Origin: Candidatus Omnitrophota bacterium
Lineage (GTDB): Bacteria > Omnitrophota > Gorgyraeia > Gorgyraeales > Gorgyraeaceae
DNA length: 7,323 nucleotides
Assembly (NCBI GenBank): GCA_020057645.1
Contig: JAGVFL010000086.1
Coordinates: 1 to 7,323, forward strand
Direction: 5' to 3'
Under the pieces are notes generated by a model. That model saw only the letters and a program-made list of their open reading frames with translations. It was not told where the DNA came from and ran no database searches. The translations under genes and the position numbers were made by a program. Positions 1 through 6,088 of this stretch are shown here, piece by piece; the stretch's first letter is position 1, and every line of letters begins with the position of its first letter.

Positions 1-28
1 CGTAGGTGGGGTTTAAACCCCACCTACG
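1..28. repeat. Perfect 28-bp palindrome upstream of subunit D
   Basis: Two 14-base arms, beginning CGTAGGTGGGG and meeting at TTTAAA, form an uninterrupted perfect palindrome. It ends five bases before the ribosome-binding site of the subunit D gene. In RNA it would fold into a GC-rich hairpin. There is no following T-run, so it does not look like an intrinsic terminator; an intra-operon REP-like element or an mRNA processing/stability structure is more likely. The left edge of the window cuts close to it, so the arms may extend further. The block AGGTGGGG recurs in the hairpin between subunits I and K. Confidence 0.75.
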
Positions 29-32
29 CGGT

Positions 33-55
33 GGAGGAGGTCATAATGATATATG
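33..55 (+). promoter_or_regulatory. Ribosome-binding site with two competing ATGs before subunit D
   Basis: GGAGGAGG lies at 33-40. The ATG at 46-48 is at ideal distance (5 bases) but opens a frame of only six codons (MIYGED, stop at 64-66). The subunit D ATG at 53-55 is 12 bases away, longer than usual. In the D frame a TGA at 47-49 lies just upstream, so 53 is the earliest possible start. The mini-frame overlaps the D start and could either modulate D translation or be meaningless. Confidence 0.55.
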
Positions 56-670
56 GCGAAGATTAAATTTACAAAAGGCGAGCTTAAAAGGCAGCGCGAC
101 GCGTTAAAGAGATTTGAGCGTTATTTACCTATCCTGCAGTTAAAGAAACAGCAGATGCAGCTTGAGATACAGCGCGTCCATCAAAGGTTAAACCAGAAAA
201 TAAAAGAGGCAGATGTTTTAGAAAACGAGATAAGCAAATGGGCAGGCCTTCTGGAAGAGCCCGGAGATTATGTAACAGGCTGGATAAAGCCGGAATCTAT
301 CGTTACCTCAGGTTTTAATATCGCGGGCGTGGACATACCTGTATTTGAAAGAGCGGAATTCAAAGAAGCGGAATACGATTTATTCTTGACGCCTTTATGG
401 GTGGATACAGCGATCATCGCGTTAAGAAAATTTGTAACGCTTTTAGAGGAAAAAAAGGTATTGAATAAGCAGTTGGAGATATTGAGCGAGGAGCTTAGGA
501 TAACAAACCAGAGGGTGAACCTTTTTGAAAAGGTAAAAATCCCAGAGTGCTCTGAAAATATAAGGCGCATAAGGATTTATCTGGGCGACCAGCAGGCAAG
601 CGCAGTGGGCCGCTCCAAGATAGCGAAGAAAAAGATCGAAAGGATGAGTTTAGAGGCAGTGTTAGCATGA
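53..670 (+). CDS. atpD: V-type ATP synthase subunit D (central rotor shaft)
   Basis: A 205-residue protein matching V/A-ATPase subunit D, the long coiled-coil shaft that turns inside the A3B3 catalytic head and transmits rotation between ATP hydrolysis or synthesis and the membrane ring. The N-terminal part (about residues 1-65, beginning KIKFTKGELKRQR and rich in Lys, Glu and Gln) and the C-terminal part (about 125-200) are the two long helices. The middle section (about 65-120) is the globular tip. The length is normal for the family. The start is fixed by an in-frame stop just upstream. The last bases ATGA overlap the start of subunit I, indicating translational coupling. The catalytic A and B genes should lie to the left of the window. 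The symbol is by V-ATPase naming (also ntpD) and must not be confused with the F-type beta subunit. Confidence 0.93.
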   Translation: MAKIKFTKGELKRQRDALKRFERYLPILQLKKQQMQLEIQRVHQRLNQKIKEADVLENEISKWAGLLEEPGDYVTGWIKPESIVTSGFNIAGVDIPVFERAEFKEAEYDLFLTPLWVDTAIIALRKFVTLLEEKKVLNKQLEILSEELRITNQRVNLFEKVKIPECSENIRRIRIYLGDQQASAVGRSKIAKKKIERMSLEAVLA

Positions 671-2403
671 TAGTTAAAATGAAAAAGATAATCCTGGTAA
701 TGCAGTCAAAGGATATTAGCGTTGCGCTTGAATCCCTCAGGGGTCTCGGGCTTCTGCACGTGGAGCACGAGAACTTACCCGCAAGCGAAGATATAACAAA
801 GATAAAAGAGGAAAGGGAACGCGCGATAGAAGCCATCGCTATCCTGCCTGATGTGGAAAATCAGAAATCATTAAAGAGCCCGGGAGGCGGTATCGCATGT
901 GAAATCCTGGATCTTTTGGATGAAAAAGAGACGCTGATAGAAAAACTCCACAGGATAAAACACGAGATAACGGCGTGGGAGGAATGGGGGGATTTTGACC
1001 CTGAAATTATTGAAGGCATGGAGAATAATGGGGTCTTGATAAAATTATGCAAGGTTACGCCTCAGGAAAAGAAAAATATACCTGAAGGCGTTATCCTGGA
1101 AGAGTTGTTTAAAAAAGGGAATATTATTTATTGCGCGGCGATTTCCAAAAAAGAGATTGCGCTGCCTTTCGAAACTCTTACATTGCCTGAAATGAGCATT
1201 GAGAAAATGCTTATTGAAGAGAAAAGATACGAGTCCAGGATAGATGAGATAGAAAAAATATTTCTGGAAATCGGCGTATATAAAAAAGCGCTGCTGCAAT
1301 ACGAAAAATATCTAAGTTCGGTGATAGAATTCAATGAAGTGAGAGAGGGCGCGGGCAGGTTTGAAAGACTCTCCTATATAAAGGGCTATTGCCCCGTAGA
1401 TAGGGCCGGGGTTATTGAAAAGGCTGCCTCAGAAGAAAAATGGGGCATGCTGGTAAACGATCCTGATGAAAATGATGCCCCTCCGACATTAGTAAGAAAT
1501 CCGAAATGGGTGAAAATAATAAAACCCATGTTTGATATTATCGGGACCATACCGGGATACGGAGAAGTAGATATAAGCCTGCATTTTTTGATATTTTTTT
1601 CCATATTCTTCGGCATGCTGATAGGCGATGCGGGTTACGGGCTTACGTATTTCCTCATAGCTTTAATAGCGCAGAAAAAGTTTAAGGATATAAAAGATAA
1701 ATCAATTTTTTTCTTAACATACGTGCTGGCCAGCTTCGCCATTATATGGGGCCTTTTGACAGGCGCATTCTTCGGGTCTCACGCCTGGCTAAAACCCATG
1801 ATGCCTTATTTCACGGATAACACAAACGTCCAGGCATTCTGTTTTTTAATAGGGGCCGTGCAATTGAGCATGGCGCATATCTGGAAGATTTTAAGGAAAT
1901 TTCCTTCCCTGAAAGTGTTGAGCGATATAGGATGGATATGCGTTTTATGGGCGGCGTATTTTCTGGCAAAGTCATTGATACTCAATTTCGAATTCCCGGG
2001 TTTTGGGAAATGGATTTTTATGGCCGGATCAGGCCTTATTATTTTATTCACAAACCCTGTAAAAAATGTTTTCGCAGGTATCGGAGCCGGCCTGGGAGAT
2101 TTTTTATTAAAGCTCGTGAATAGTTTTGCGGATATAGTGTCTTACATAAGGCTGTTTGCCGTGGGGCTCGCGGGAGTGGCAATAGCGAACGCGTTCAATC
2201 AGATAGCGGCCGGTATAGGCGCCGATAGCATTTTAAACGGTTTATTGAGCGGGTTTGTGCTTTTTTCAGGCCATACGTTGAATCTTAGCCTGGGGATTTT
2301 GTCTATACTTGTGCACGGCGTAAGGTTGAATGTCCTGGAATTTTCAGGCCACATGGACATGGAGTGGTCAGGCGTTGAATATTCGCCTTTTAAGGTAAAA
2401 TAA
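667..2403 (+). CDS. atpI: V-type ATP synthase subunit I (membrane stator, a-subunit homologue)
   Basis: A 578-residue homologue of V/A-ATPase subunit I (eukaryotic subunit a), which anchors the peripheral stalk and forms the ion half-channels beside the K ring. Residues 1 to about 295 are the soluble, partly coiled-coil N-terminal domain (start MIVKMKKIILVMQ). From about 300 onward there are roughly eight hydrophobic segments. Conserved marks are PGYGEVD before the first helix, GDAGYG at 320-325, and SYIRLFAVGLA containing Arg495, the equivalent of the essential channel arginine (Vph1 R735). A GHTLN motif and a HGVRLNVLEF segment lie near the C-terminus. The protein is somewhat shorter than the usual 620-650 residues, with the reduction in the soluble domain. 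The ATG overlaps the D stop, with GAGG at 653-656. It is placed in the same operon as D and K. Confidence 0.93.
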   Translation: MIVKMKKIILVMQSKDISVALESLRGLGLLHVEHENLPASEDITKIKEERERAIEAIAILPDVENQKSLKSPGGGIACEILDLLDEKETLIEKLHRIKHEITAWEEWGDFDPEIIEGMENNGVLIKLCKVTPQEKKNIPEGVILEELFKKGNIIYCAAISKKEIALPFETLTLPEMSIEKMLIEEKRYESRIDEIEKIFLEIGVYKKALLQYEKYLSSVIEFNEVREGAGRFERLSYIKGYCPVDRAGVIEKAASEEKWGMLVNDPDENDAPPTLVRNPKWVKIIKPMFDIIGTIPGYGEVDISLHFLIFFSIFFGMLIGDAGYGLTYFLIALIAQKKFKDIKDKSIFFLTYVLASFAIIWGLLTGAFFGSHAWLKPMMPYFTDNTNVQAFCFLIGAVQLSMAHIWKILRKFPSLKVLSDIGWICVLWAAYFLAKSLILNFEFPGFGKWIFMAGSGLIILFTNPVKNVFAGIGAGLGDFLLKLVNSFADIVSYIRLFAVGLAGVAIANAFNQIAAGIGADSILNGLLSGFVLFSGHTLNLSLGILSILVHGVRLNVLEFSGHMDMEWSGVEYSPFKVK

Positions 2404-2410
2404 TAAAAGG

Positions 2411-2445
2411 CACCTCGCAGGTGGCCGAAGGTCTCCTGCGAGGTG
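2411..2445. repeat. Perfect 11-bp-stem hairpin between subunits I and K
   Basis: CACCTCGCAGG (2411-2421) pairs perfectly with CCTGCGAGGTG (2435-2445). After a T/T mismatch the loop can extend the stem by four more pairs (2423-2426 with 2430-2433) around a GAA loop. It begins seven bases after the subunit I stop codon and ends 16 bases before the K ribosome-binding site. No T-run follows, so it is not an ordinary terminator. A plausible role, inferred only, is protection or processing of the mRNA so that the many-copy K subunit is made in excess. Confidence 0.7.
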
Positions 2446-2461
2446 GGGATGGTTATATAAC

Positions 2462-2469
2462 AGGAGGAG
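2462..2469 (+). promoter_or_regulatory. Strong ribosome-binding site that fixes the subunit K start
   Basis: AGGAGGAG ends five bases before the ATG at 2475. This selects the 154-residue form. The alternative GTG at 2421 lies inside the preceding hairpin stem and has no ribosome-binding site. Confidence 0.8.
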
Positions 2470-2474
2470 AGTTT

Positions 2475-2939
2475 ATGGACGGAAATACAGTAATTCAGTT
2501 CAAGGATGTCGGGATAGCCGGGGCAGCGCTTGCTTTTTCAGCTATTGGTTCAGGGGCAGGAGCAGGTGTGGCCGGGATGGCAGCGATAGGAGCTTGGAAG
2601 AAATGTTTTGCCCAGAATAAGCCGGCGCCGTTTATATTTCTGGCGTTTGTGGGTGCTCCGCTTACGCAGACTATTTATGGAATGATAGTGATGAATGCCC
2701 TGATAGAAGCAAGTAAAAGAGTGCAGAATCTGGGGATATTAAGCGCCCTGGGCATGCTGTCAGGCGCTGCGATAGGTTTTTCAGCATGGTATCAAGGTTT
2801 AGCAGCTGCTTCAGCCTCTGACGCCATGGGCGAAACAGGCAAAGGCTTTGGAAACTATCTCATGGTCCTTGGCATCATAGAAACAGTCGCGATATTCACG
2901 ATGGTATTCACTTTAATGGCTATTGGCAAGGTGCAGTAA
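2475..2939 (+). CDS. atpK: V-type ATP synthase subunit K (c-ring proteolipid, duplicated hairpin)
   Basis: A 154-residue, very hydrophobic protein with four membrane helices. It is a duplicated c-type hairpin as in Enterococcus NtpK, and it forms the rotating ring that carries ions across the membrane. Helix 1 is Ala/Gly rich (about 12-38). Helix 2 holds APLTQTIYG with Thr64 and Gln65. Helix 3 holds WYQGLAAA with Gln107. Helix 4 holds GIIETVAIF with the ion-carrying Glu136. These correspond to Thr64, Gln65, Gln110 and Glu139 of the sodium-binding site of NtpK, which suggests sodium rather than proton coupling. Only the second hairpin carries the acidic ion-binding residue, as is usual for duplicated K subunits. 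The start was chosen from the strong ribosome-binding site. It is the last gene of the operon. Confidence 0.93.
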   Translation: MDGNTVIQFKDVGIAGAALAFSAIGSGAGAGVAGMAAIGAWKKCFAQNKPAPFIFLAFVGAPLTQTIYGMIVMNALIEASKRVQNLGILSALGMLSGAAIGFSAWYQGLAAASASDAMGETGKGFGNYLMVLGIIETVAIFTMVFTLMAIGKVQ

Positions 2940-3006
2940 GAGAGGTCCTTCGGCGAAACTGGCGGTCTGTTTGCAACGAAATCAGAACTTATTATAAAAA
3001 CCAATT

Positions 3007-3049
3007 TGTCATTGCGAGTCCTGACAAAATCGGGACGAAGCAATCTCAA
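3007..3049. repeat. Degenerate interspersed palindromic repeat (TGTCATTGCGAG / GAAGCAATCTCA type)
   Basis: TGTCATTGCGAG at the left end and CGAAGCAATCTCA at the right end are the two halves of a small dispersed element found between genes in many bacterial genomes. ATTGC (3011-3015) pairs with GCAAT (3040-3044), and GTCC (3018-3021) pairs with GGAC (3033-3036), with mismatches between. The family assignment rests on memory of the motif. It marks the intergenic space after the ATPase operon and could act as a weak transcription stop. Confidence 0.6.
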
Positions 3050-3200
3050 AAACAAAAAATACCCCTTTTTCAGTACCTTAATCTACATGTAAAATTTTCC
3101 ACCACGAAAATATTGCCTTTTTGGAAAAGAATATCCTGCCGACTTTTTTGATAAAATATAGTTATATGATACTTAAAATCATCAAAGATGTCAATAAAAA

Positions 3201-3233
3201 TGCTACTTATAGTATTGTAGACAATAAGTAGCA
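3201..3233. promoter_or_regulatory. Nested palindromes, probable operator of the XRE controller
   Basis: TGCTACTTAT (3201-3210) is a perfect inverted repeat of ATAAGTAGCA (3224-3233). Inside it, TATTGTAGACAATA (3213-3226) is a second perfect dyad with a two-base centre. The pair ends 20 bases before the controller ATG. The ACTTATAGT stretch resembles the boxes bound by controller (C) proteins of restriction-modification systems. A possible promoter reads TAGACA (3218-3223) and AATAAT (3241-3246) with a 17-base spacer, which would put the start of transcription at or very near the ATG. Autoregulation by the controller is inferred. Confidence 0.6.
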
Positions 3234-3253
3234 AAAATGCAATAATATATACC

Positions 3254-3466
3254 ATGGGACATAAAATACTTAAAAGATTTAGCGATAAAATTAGAAGATT
3301 AAGAAAATCTAGAGGATGGACTCAAGAGGAGCTTGCGGTGCGAACAGGGCTCCATAGGACTTATATTGGAAGCATCGAGAGGTGCGAGAGGAATGTTAGC
3401 TTGATTAATGTGGAGAAGATAGCTGACGCATTAGGAGTTCCTGTTGAGGCCTTAGTTAAAAAGTAA
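3254..3466 (+). CDS. XRE-family controller (C) protein of the restriction-modification system
   Basis: A 70-residue protein consisting almost entirely of one XRE/Cro-type helix-turn-helix domain (about residues 8-66), with the core WTQEELAVRTGLHRTYIG and the following IERCERNVSLINVEKIADAL. Length and layout match C proteins of type II restriction-modification systems, which bind palindromes upstream of their own gene and time endonuclease expression so that methylation comes first. It lies seven bases upstream of the endonuclease gene on the same strand, the standard C-R arrangement. No ribosome-binding site precedes the ATG, and a candidate -10 lies about ten bases upstream, so the mRNA may be leaderless, as reported for some C genes. 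The role as C protein is inferred from family and context; target binding is not shown. Confidence 0.8.
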   Translation: MGHKILKRFSDKIRRLRKSRGWTQEELAVRTGLHRTYIGSIERCERNVSLINVEKIADALGVPVEALVKK

Positions 3467-3473
3467 AATTATT

Positions 3474-4175
3474 ATGAATCTTCAAGAACTAACCCAAAAA
3501 ATTTTAGAAATTAAAAATAGGGGATTTATTAAAACTCATAGATTAGATGATACTGGAATAGGTAAAACTTTAGAAGATTTATTGGGCATAGAGGAAAATA
3601 ATCTTAGATTACCAGATGTTGGAGATATTGAATTAAAGGCAAAAAGAATTGATTCCCAGAGTATGTTAACGGTTGCTACAAAGGCACCCAAGCCATTAGG
3701 AACGAATAGAGTTTTATTTGAAAAATACAAATATAGGGATAAGTATGGTTATTATTGTTTACATTCTACAGTTTACGCTTCAAGATACAATCCGCAGGGA
3801 TTTAGGATTAGAATCGCAGAAGATAGATTGGAGCTCGAAAATAAGGATAATATAGAAGCATTTTGGCCTATGACGATATTTTATGATGTTTTGAGAGCTA
3901 AATCTAATAAGATTTTATTAGTATTTGCAGAATCTGAAGGAGAAAGAAAAACATTTGAAGAAAGCTTCCGTTTTGCAGAAGCCTATTTATTATCTGATCT
4001 AAACATCGAAAAGTTTAAAACTGCAATTCGAGAGGATAAATTAAAAGTCGATATTCGTATAGGTGTTTATAGAAGCGGGTACTCTACAGGAAAATATCAA
4101 GATCATGGTACCGGATTTAGAATTAATAAGAAAGACTTTTTGCATTTATACGATAAATACGAGCAAATCATTTAG
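3474..4175 (+). CDS. MvaI/BcnI-family type II restriction endonuclease
   Basis: A 233-residue protein, close in length to MvaI (246) and BcnI (238). These MutH-like endonucleases cut CCWGG or CCSGG as monomers, nicking one strand at a time. Family marks are the N-terminal IKNRGFI, the glycine loop TGIGKTLEDLLGIEEN (27-42) and PDVGDIELKAKR, giving the catalytic set Asp48-X4-Glu53-X-Lys55, which matches the MvaI D-X4-E-X-K arrangement. ATKAPKP follows at about 68-74. The exact target cannot be read from the sequence. No ribosome-binding site is visible, so translation is probably coupled to the controller gene just upstream. Its last codons overlap the end of the oppositely oriented methyltransferase by four bases, and a terminator lies 48 bases downstream. 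It is AT-rich with many AGA and TTA codons, unlike the ATPase genes, which suggests acquisition. Confidence 0.88.
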   Translation: MNLQELTQKILEIKNRGFIKTHRLDDTGIGKTLEDLLGIEENNLRLPDVGDIELKAKRIDSQSMLTVATKAPKPLGTNRVLFEKYKYRDKYGYYCLHSTVYASRYNPQGFRIRIAEDRLELENKDNIEAFWPMTIFYDVLRAKSNKILLVFAESEGERKTFEESFRFAEAYLLSDLNIEKFKTAIREDKLKVDIRIGVYRSGYSTGKYQDHGTGFRINKKDFLHLYDKYEQII

Positions 4176-6037
4176 CTTTTTCTTAATATAACGATACTTT
4201 CTTTAGTCATTGTTTCTTCAAGCTCTCCAACTATATTTGATGGAGAGTTTTTTATTGGCATTCTTTTACCAGGAATGTTTCTTACAAAGATGTCCTCGCA
4301 AGTAAAACCAGTCTTTCCACCCAATTCTGCTACAATAAAATCTGTCGGTATCCGTACTTGTTTGACTGAGCGATTGCCGATGACTAAACAAAAATATTTA
4401 TTTTTTTTCAGTATATCGTAAGCTTTTTTTAAACATTCGTTTAAGCCAATGTAAAAACTTAAGACTTCCCGAGCTCTTTTTTCATCCTTTTTTTGAATAT
4501 TCTCTAACGTTTCCTTTAGGTGTAATGAATTGAGTGAATGAGAGAGGGTGTTTATAGATTTGCCACCCAATAATTGATTATCTACACTCGATGCGATATT
4601 GGGGTCATCAAAAAGATCAATCCATTGTGCAGATAATCTTGAAAACTGTCCATAAGCTACAGTTGTGCGGCTGTCACCATATGGCGGGGATGTAATTATA
4701 CAATCTATAGAGTTATCTTTAATAGTGGTAATTTCTGAAGTATCCCCATAAATTGGTTTAGCCCATGTATTTTTATCGACATCTTGGCAAAATTTACGCA
4801 TTCTTTCAATATTTAGCTCTGTTCTCTTCTTAAAAATTCCGATAATATTAGGATTATGATTTTCTAGTTTTGCCCCTTTCATTCGAACAAGCTTAAATTC
4901 ATTGCTTTTTGTATTAGATGATAGCCTGACCGTTTCGCTAAAAGAAACAAGGAAAAAATTTGCTATTTTTTCATTCTCGATTTCTCTAATAGCTTTTTTT
5001 ATCCTAGACAATGTTTCAATAACATTTTCTTTAAACCAAAAATCAATATTCTTAAAGCTTGGCCGTATATCCTTTATATTTTTTATTCGGTTAATTCTTT
5101 CAAGCAGATTAAAATATTCTTTGCCGAGAACAGAGGGATTTATCTCTGTTGTTTTAACCTTTGCTAGAAATATAGCCAAAGGATTTAAATCTATGCCGTA
5201 CGCATTTCTGCCTAATAGTCTACTTTCCACTAAAGCAGTGCCGGATCCACAAAAAATATCACAGATAGTATCACCTTTTTTACTATAGGTTTCCAACAAA
5301 CGCCTTGCAACTTGGGGTATAAACATAGCAGGATAAGTATGCAATCCATGGGTATAGGATTTTGTTTTTTCTCCCTTATAATCCCATGAATAATCAATCC
5401 TTCTTTTTAACTCGGAGCCTTTAAGGGTTTCTTTTTCTGTTTGTGTTTCTATGTTTCTGATTATCTTTACAACGATGCCTCTGATTTCAACTTCTTTACG
5501 ATAAGTTGGAAAAAGATCAGGATTCGCTGGTTGTAATCTTATGCGGTTTTGTTCTTTATATATTTTTTTTAATGTAGCTTTATTTTCATCAACAATCGCG
5601 ACAACAGTCTGCCCATTATCAGCAGTTTCTTGTTTTTTTATAACAACGATATCGCCGTCAAAAATCCCTTCATCAATCATACTATTGCCAGTAACACGCA
5701 AAGCATAATATTTACCAAATCTGCTAACCTCGTTTCTTGATAGAGCAATAGTTTCATCGGGCACCTCGACTGCTTCAATGGGTTGTCCGGCAGCAATGGT
5801 TCCTATTATAGGTATTTCAATAGCTTGGAGGTTTTTCTTCGTAGTTAATGCTCTTGGCTGGTTTTCTTCCTTTTGTAGATATCCCATGCTTTGCAAAGAT
5901 TTAACATGAAAGTGGGCAGTAGATACAGAGGACAACCGTAAATGCTTTTTTATTTCTTCTAAGGAAGGCGCATAATCATGTTGTTTAATATATTTTTTGA
6001 TATAATCCAATGCTTGTTTTTGTCGTTTTGTAAGCAT
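4172..6037 (-). CDS. LexA repressor-DNA methyltransferase fusion
   Basis: One uninterrupted frame encodes two complete proteins in 621 residues. Residues 1 to about 196 are a full LexA: winged helix-turn-helix (about 1-65), Ala83-Gly84 cleavage site in GTIAAGQPI, nucleophile Ser119 in TGNSM, and general base Lys157 in ATLKK, almost residue for residue as in E. coli LexA (Ala84-Gly85, Ser119, Lys156). After a short polar linker (197-210) comes an amino-methyltransferase: motif X-like HGLHTYPAMF (230-239), motif I DIFCGSGTA (260-268), motif II GIDLNPLA, a region of about 150 residues likely to hold target recognition, and catalytic TSPPYG (449-454). TSPPY and the MvaI-type neighbour suggest N4-cytosine methylation. 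An in-frame ATG at 6109 would add 24 residues, but it lies inside the -35 box. The ATG at 6037 has GGAGG four bases upstream and follows the promoter. It would protect host DNA from the adjacent endonuclease while autoregulating, possibly lifted by RecA-triggered cleavage. Confidence 0.87.
   Translation of the reverse strand: MLTKRQKQALDYIKKYIKQHDYAPSLEEIKKHLRLSSVSTAHFHVKSLQSMGYLQKEENQPRALTTKKNLQAIEIPIIGTIAAGQPIEAVEVPDETIALSRNEVSRFGKYYALRVTGNSMIDEGIFDGDIVVIKKQETADNGQTVVAIVDENKATLKKIYKEQNRIRLQPANPDLFPTYRKEVEIRGIVVKIIRNIETQTEKETLKGSELKRRIDYSWDYKGEKTKSYTHGLHTYPAMFIPQVARRLLETYSKKGDTICDIFCGSGTALVESRLLGRNAYGIDLNPLAIFLAKVKTTEINPSVLGKEYFNLLERINRIKNIKDIRPSFKNIDFWFKENVIETLSRIKKAIREIENEKIANFFLVSFSETVRLSSNTKSNEFKLVRMKGAKLENHNPNIIGIFKKRTELNIERMRKFCQDVDKNTWAKPIYGDTSEITTIKDNSIDCIITSPPYGDSRTTVAYGQFSRLSAQWIDLFDDPNIASSVDNQLLGGKSINTLSHSLNSLHLKETLENIQKKDEKRAREVLSFYIGLNECLKKAYDILKKNKYFCLVIGNRSVKQVRIPTDFIVAELGGKTGFTCEDIFVRNIPGKRMPIKNSPSNIVGELEETMTKESIVILRKS
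4223..4253 (+). terminator. Intrinsic terminator of the endonuclease operon, inside the opposing gene
   Basis: CTCTCCA (4223-4229) pairs with TGGAGAG (4241-4247) around an 11-base loop and is followed by six Ts (4248-4253). This is a standard Rho-independent shape for + strand transcripts, 48 bases past the endonuclease stop. It is embedded in the coding sequence for the C-terminal residues of the methyltransferase, so the stem is also under protein-coding constraint. Confidence 0.65.
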
Positions 6038-6059
6038 TAAGCCTCCAGAAATATTCGCC

Positions 6060-6088
6060 TTGACTTTCGATTTATTTTCGATTATACT
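6060..6088 (+). promoter_or_regulatory. Sigma70-type promoter toward the nuclease gene
   Basis: TTGACT (6060-6065), a 17-base spacer and TATACT (6083-6088) form a near-consensus promoter reading right. Transcription would begin near 6095, about 40 bases before the nuclease ATG at 6137. It shares its -10 region with the opposite promoter, so polymerase should occupy only one at a time. Confidence 0.75.
6065..6084. promoter_or_regulatory. Candidate LexA operator: TTTCGATT direct repeats, 11-bp period
   Basis: TTTCGATT occurs at 6065-6072 and again at 6076-6083, one helical turn apart. TCGA is itself palindromic, so the pair also reads as TCGA-N7-TCGA (6067-6081). The spacing matches the direct-repeat LexA box GTTC-N7-GTTC of Alphaproteobacteria, though the bases differ. 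It overlaps the shared -10 region and the predicted start of the leftward transcript, where a repressor would block both promoters. That the LexA part of the fusion binds here is inference. Confidence 0.4.

Larger units (their letters stand above)
2940..3253. other. Gene-free junction between ATPase operon and restriction locus
   Basis: These 314 bases hold no convincing gene. A 61-codon minus-strand frame at 3070-3255 has no ribosome-binding site or recognisable motif and crosses the operator palindromes. The left half still resembles the ATPase region in composition and carries a degenerate interspersed repeat at 3007-3049. From about 3060 the base composition turns AT-rich, and palindromes typical of an operator follow (ATGAT-N7-ATCAT at 3166-3182, and 3201-3233). 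No clear intrinsic terminator for the ATPase operon is visible. The left border of the acquired block is probably near 3050-3100. Confidence 0.6.

Noticed and set aside
2421..2474. GTG start that would extend subunit K by 18 residues
   Set aside because: The GTG lies in the hairpin stem, has no ribosome-binding site, and the added residues do not resemble a K subunit. The ATG at 2475 has a strong site.
2940..3000. Intrinsic terminator directly after subunit K
   Set aside because: No stable stem followed by a T-run is visible; the GC-rich bases around 2943-2970 do not pair convincingly.
3070..3255. 61-codon minus-strand frame with a hydrophobic start
   Set aside because: No ribosome-binding site, and it runs across the operator palindromes of the controller. 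The hydrophobicity follows from AT-rich composition.
4139..4167. Hairpin (ATTTAT / ATAAAT with outer TTTGC / GCAAA) as a terminator for the methyltransferase
   Set aside because: On the minus strand the stem is followed by A residues rather than T, and the stem is AT-rich with a bulge.
4902..5288. 128-codon + strand frame
   Set aside because: Antisense to the methyltransferase, with no ribosome-binding site and no recognisable domain.
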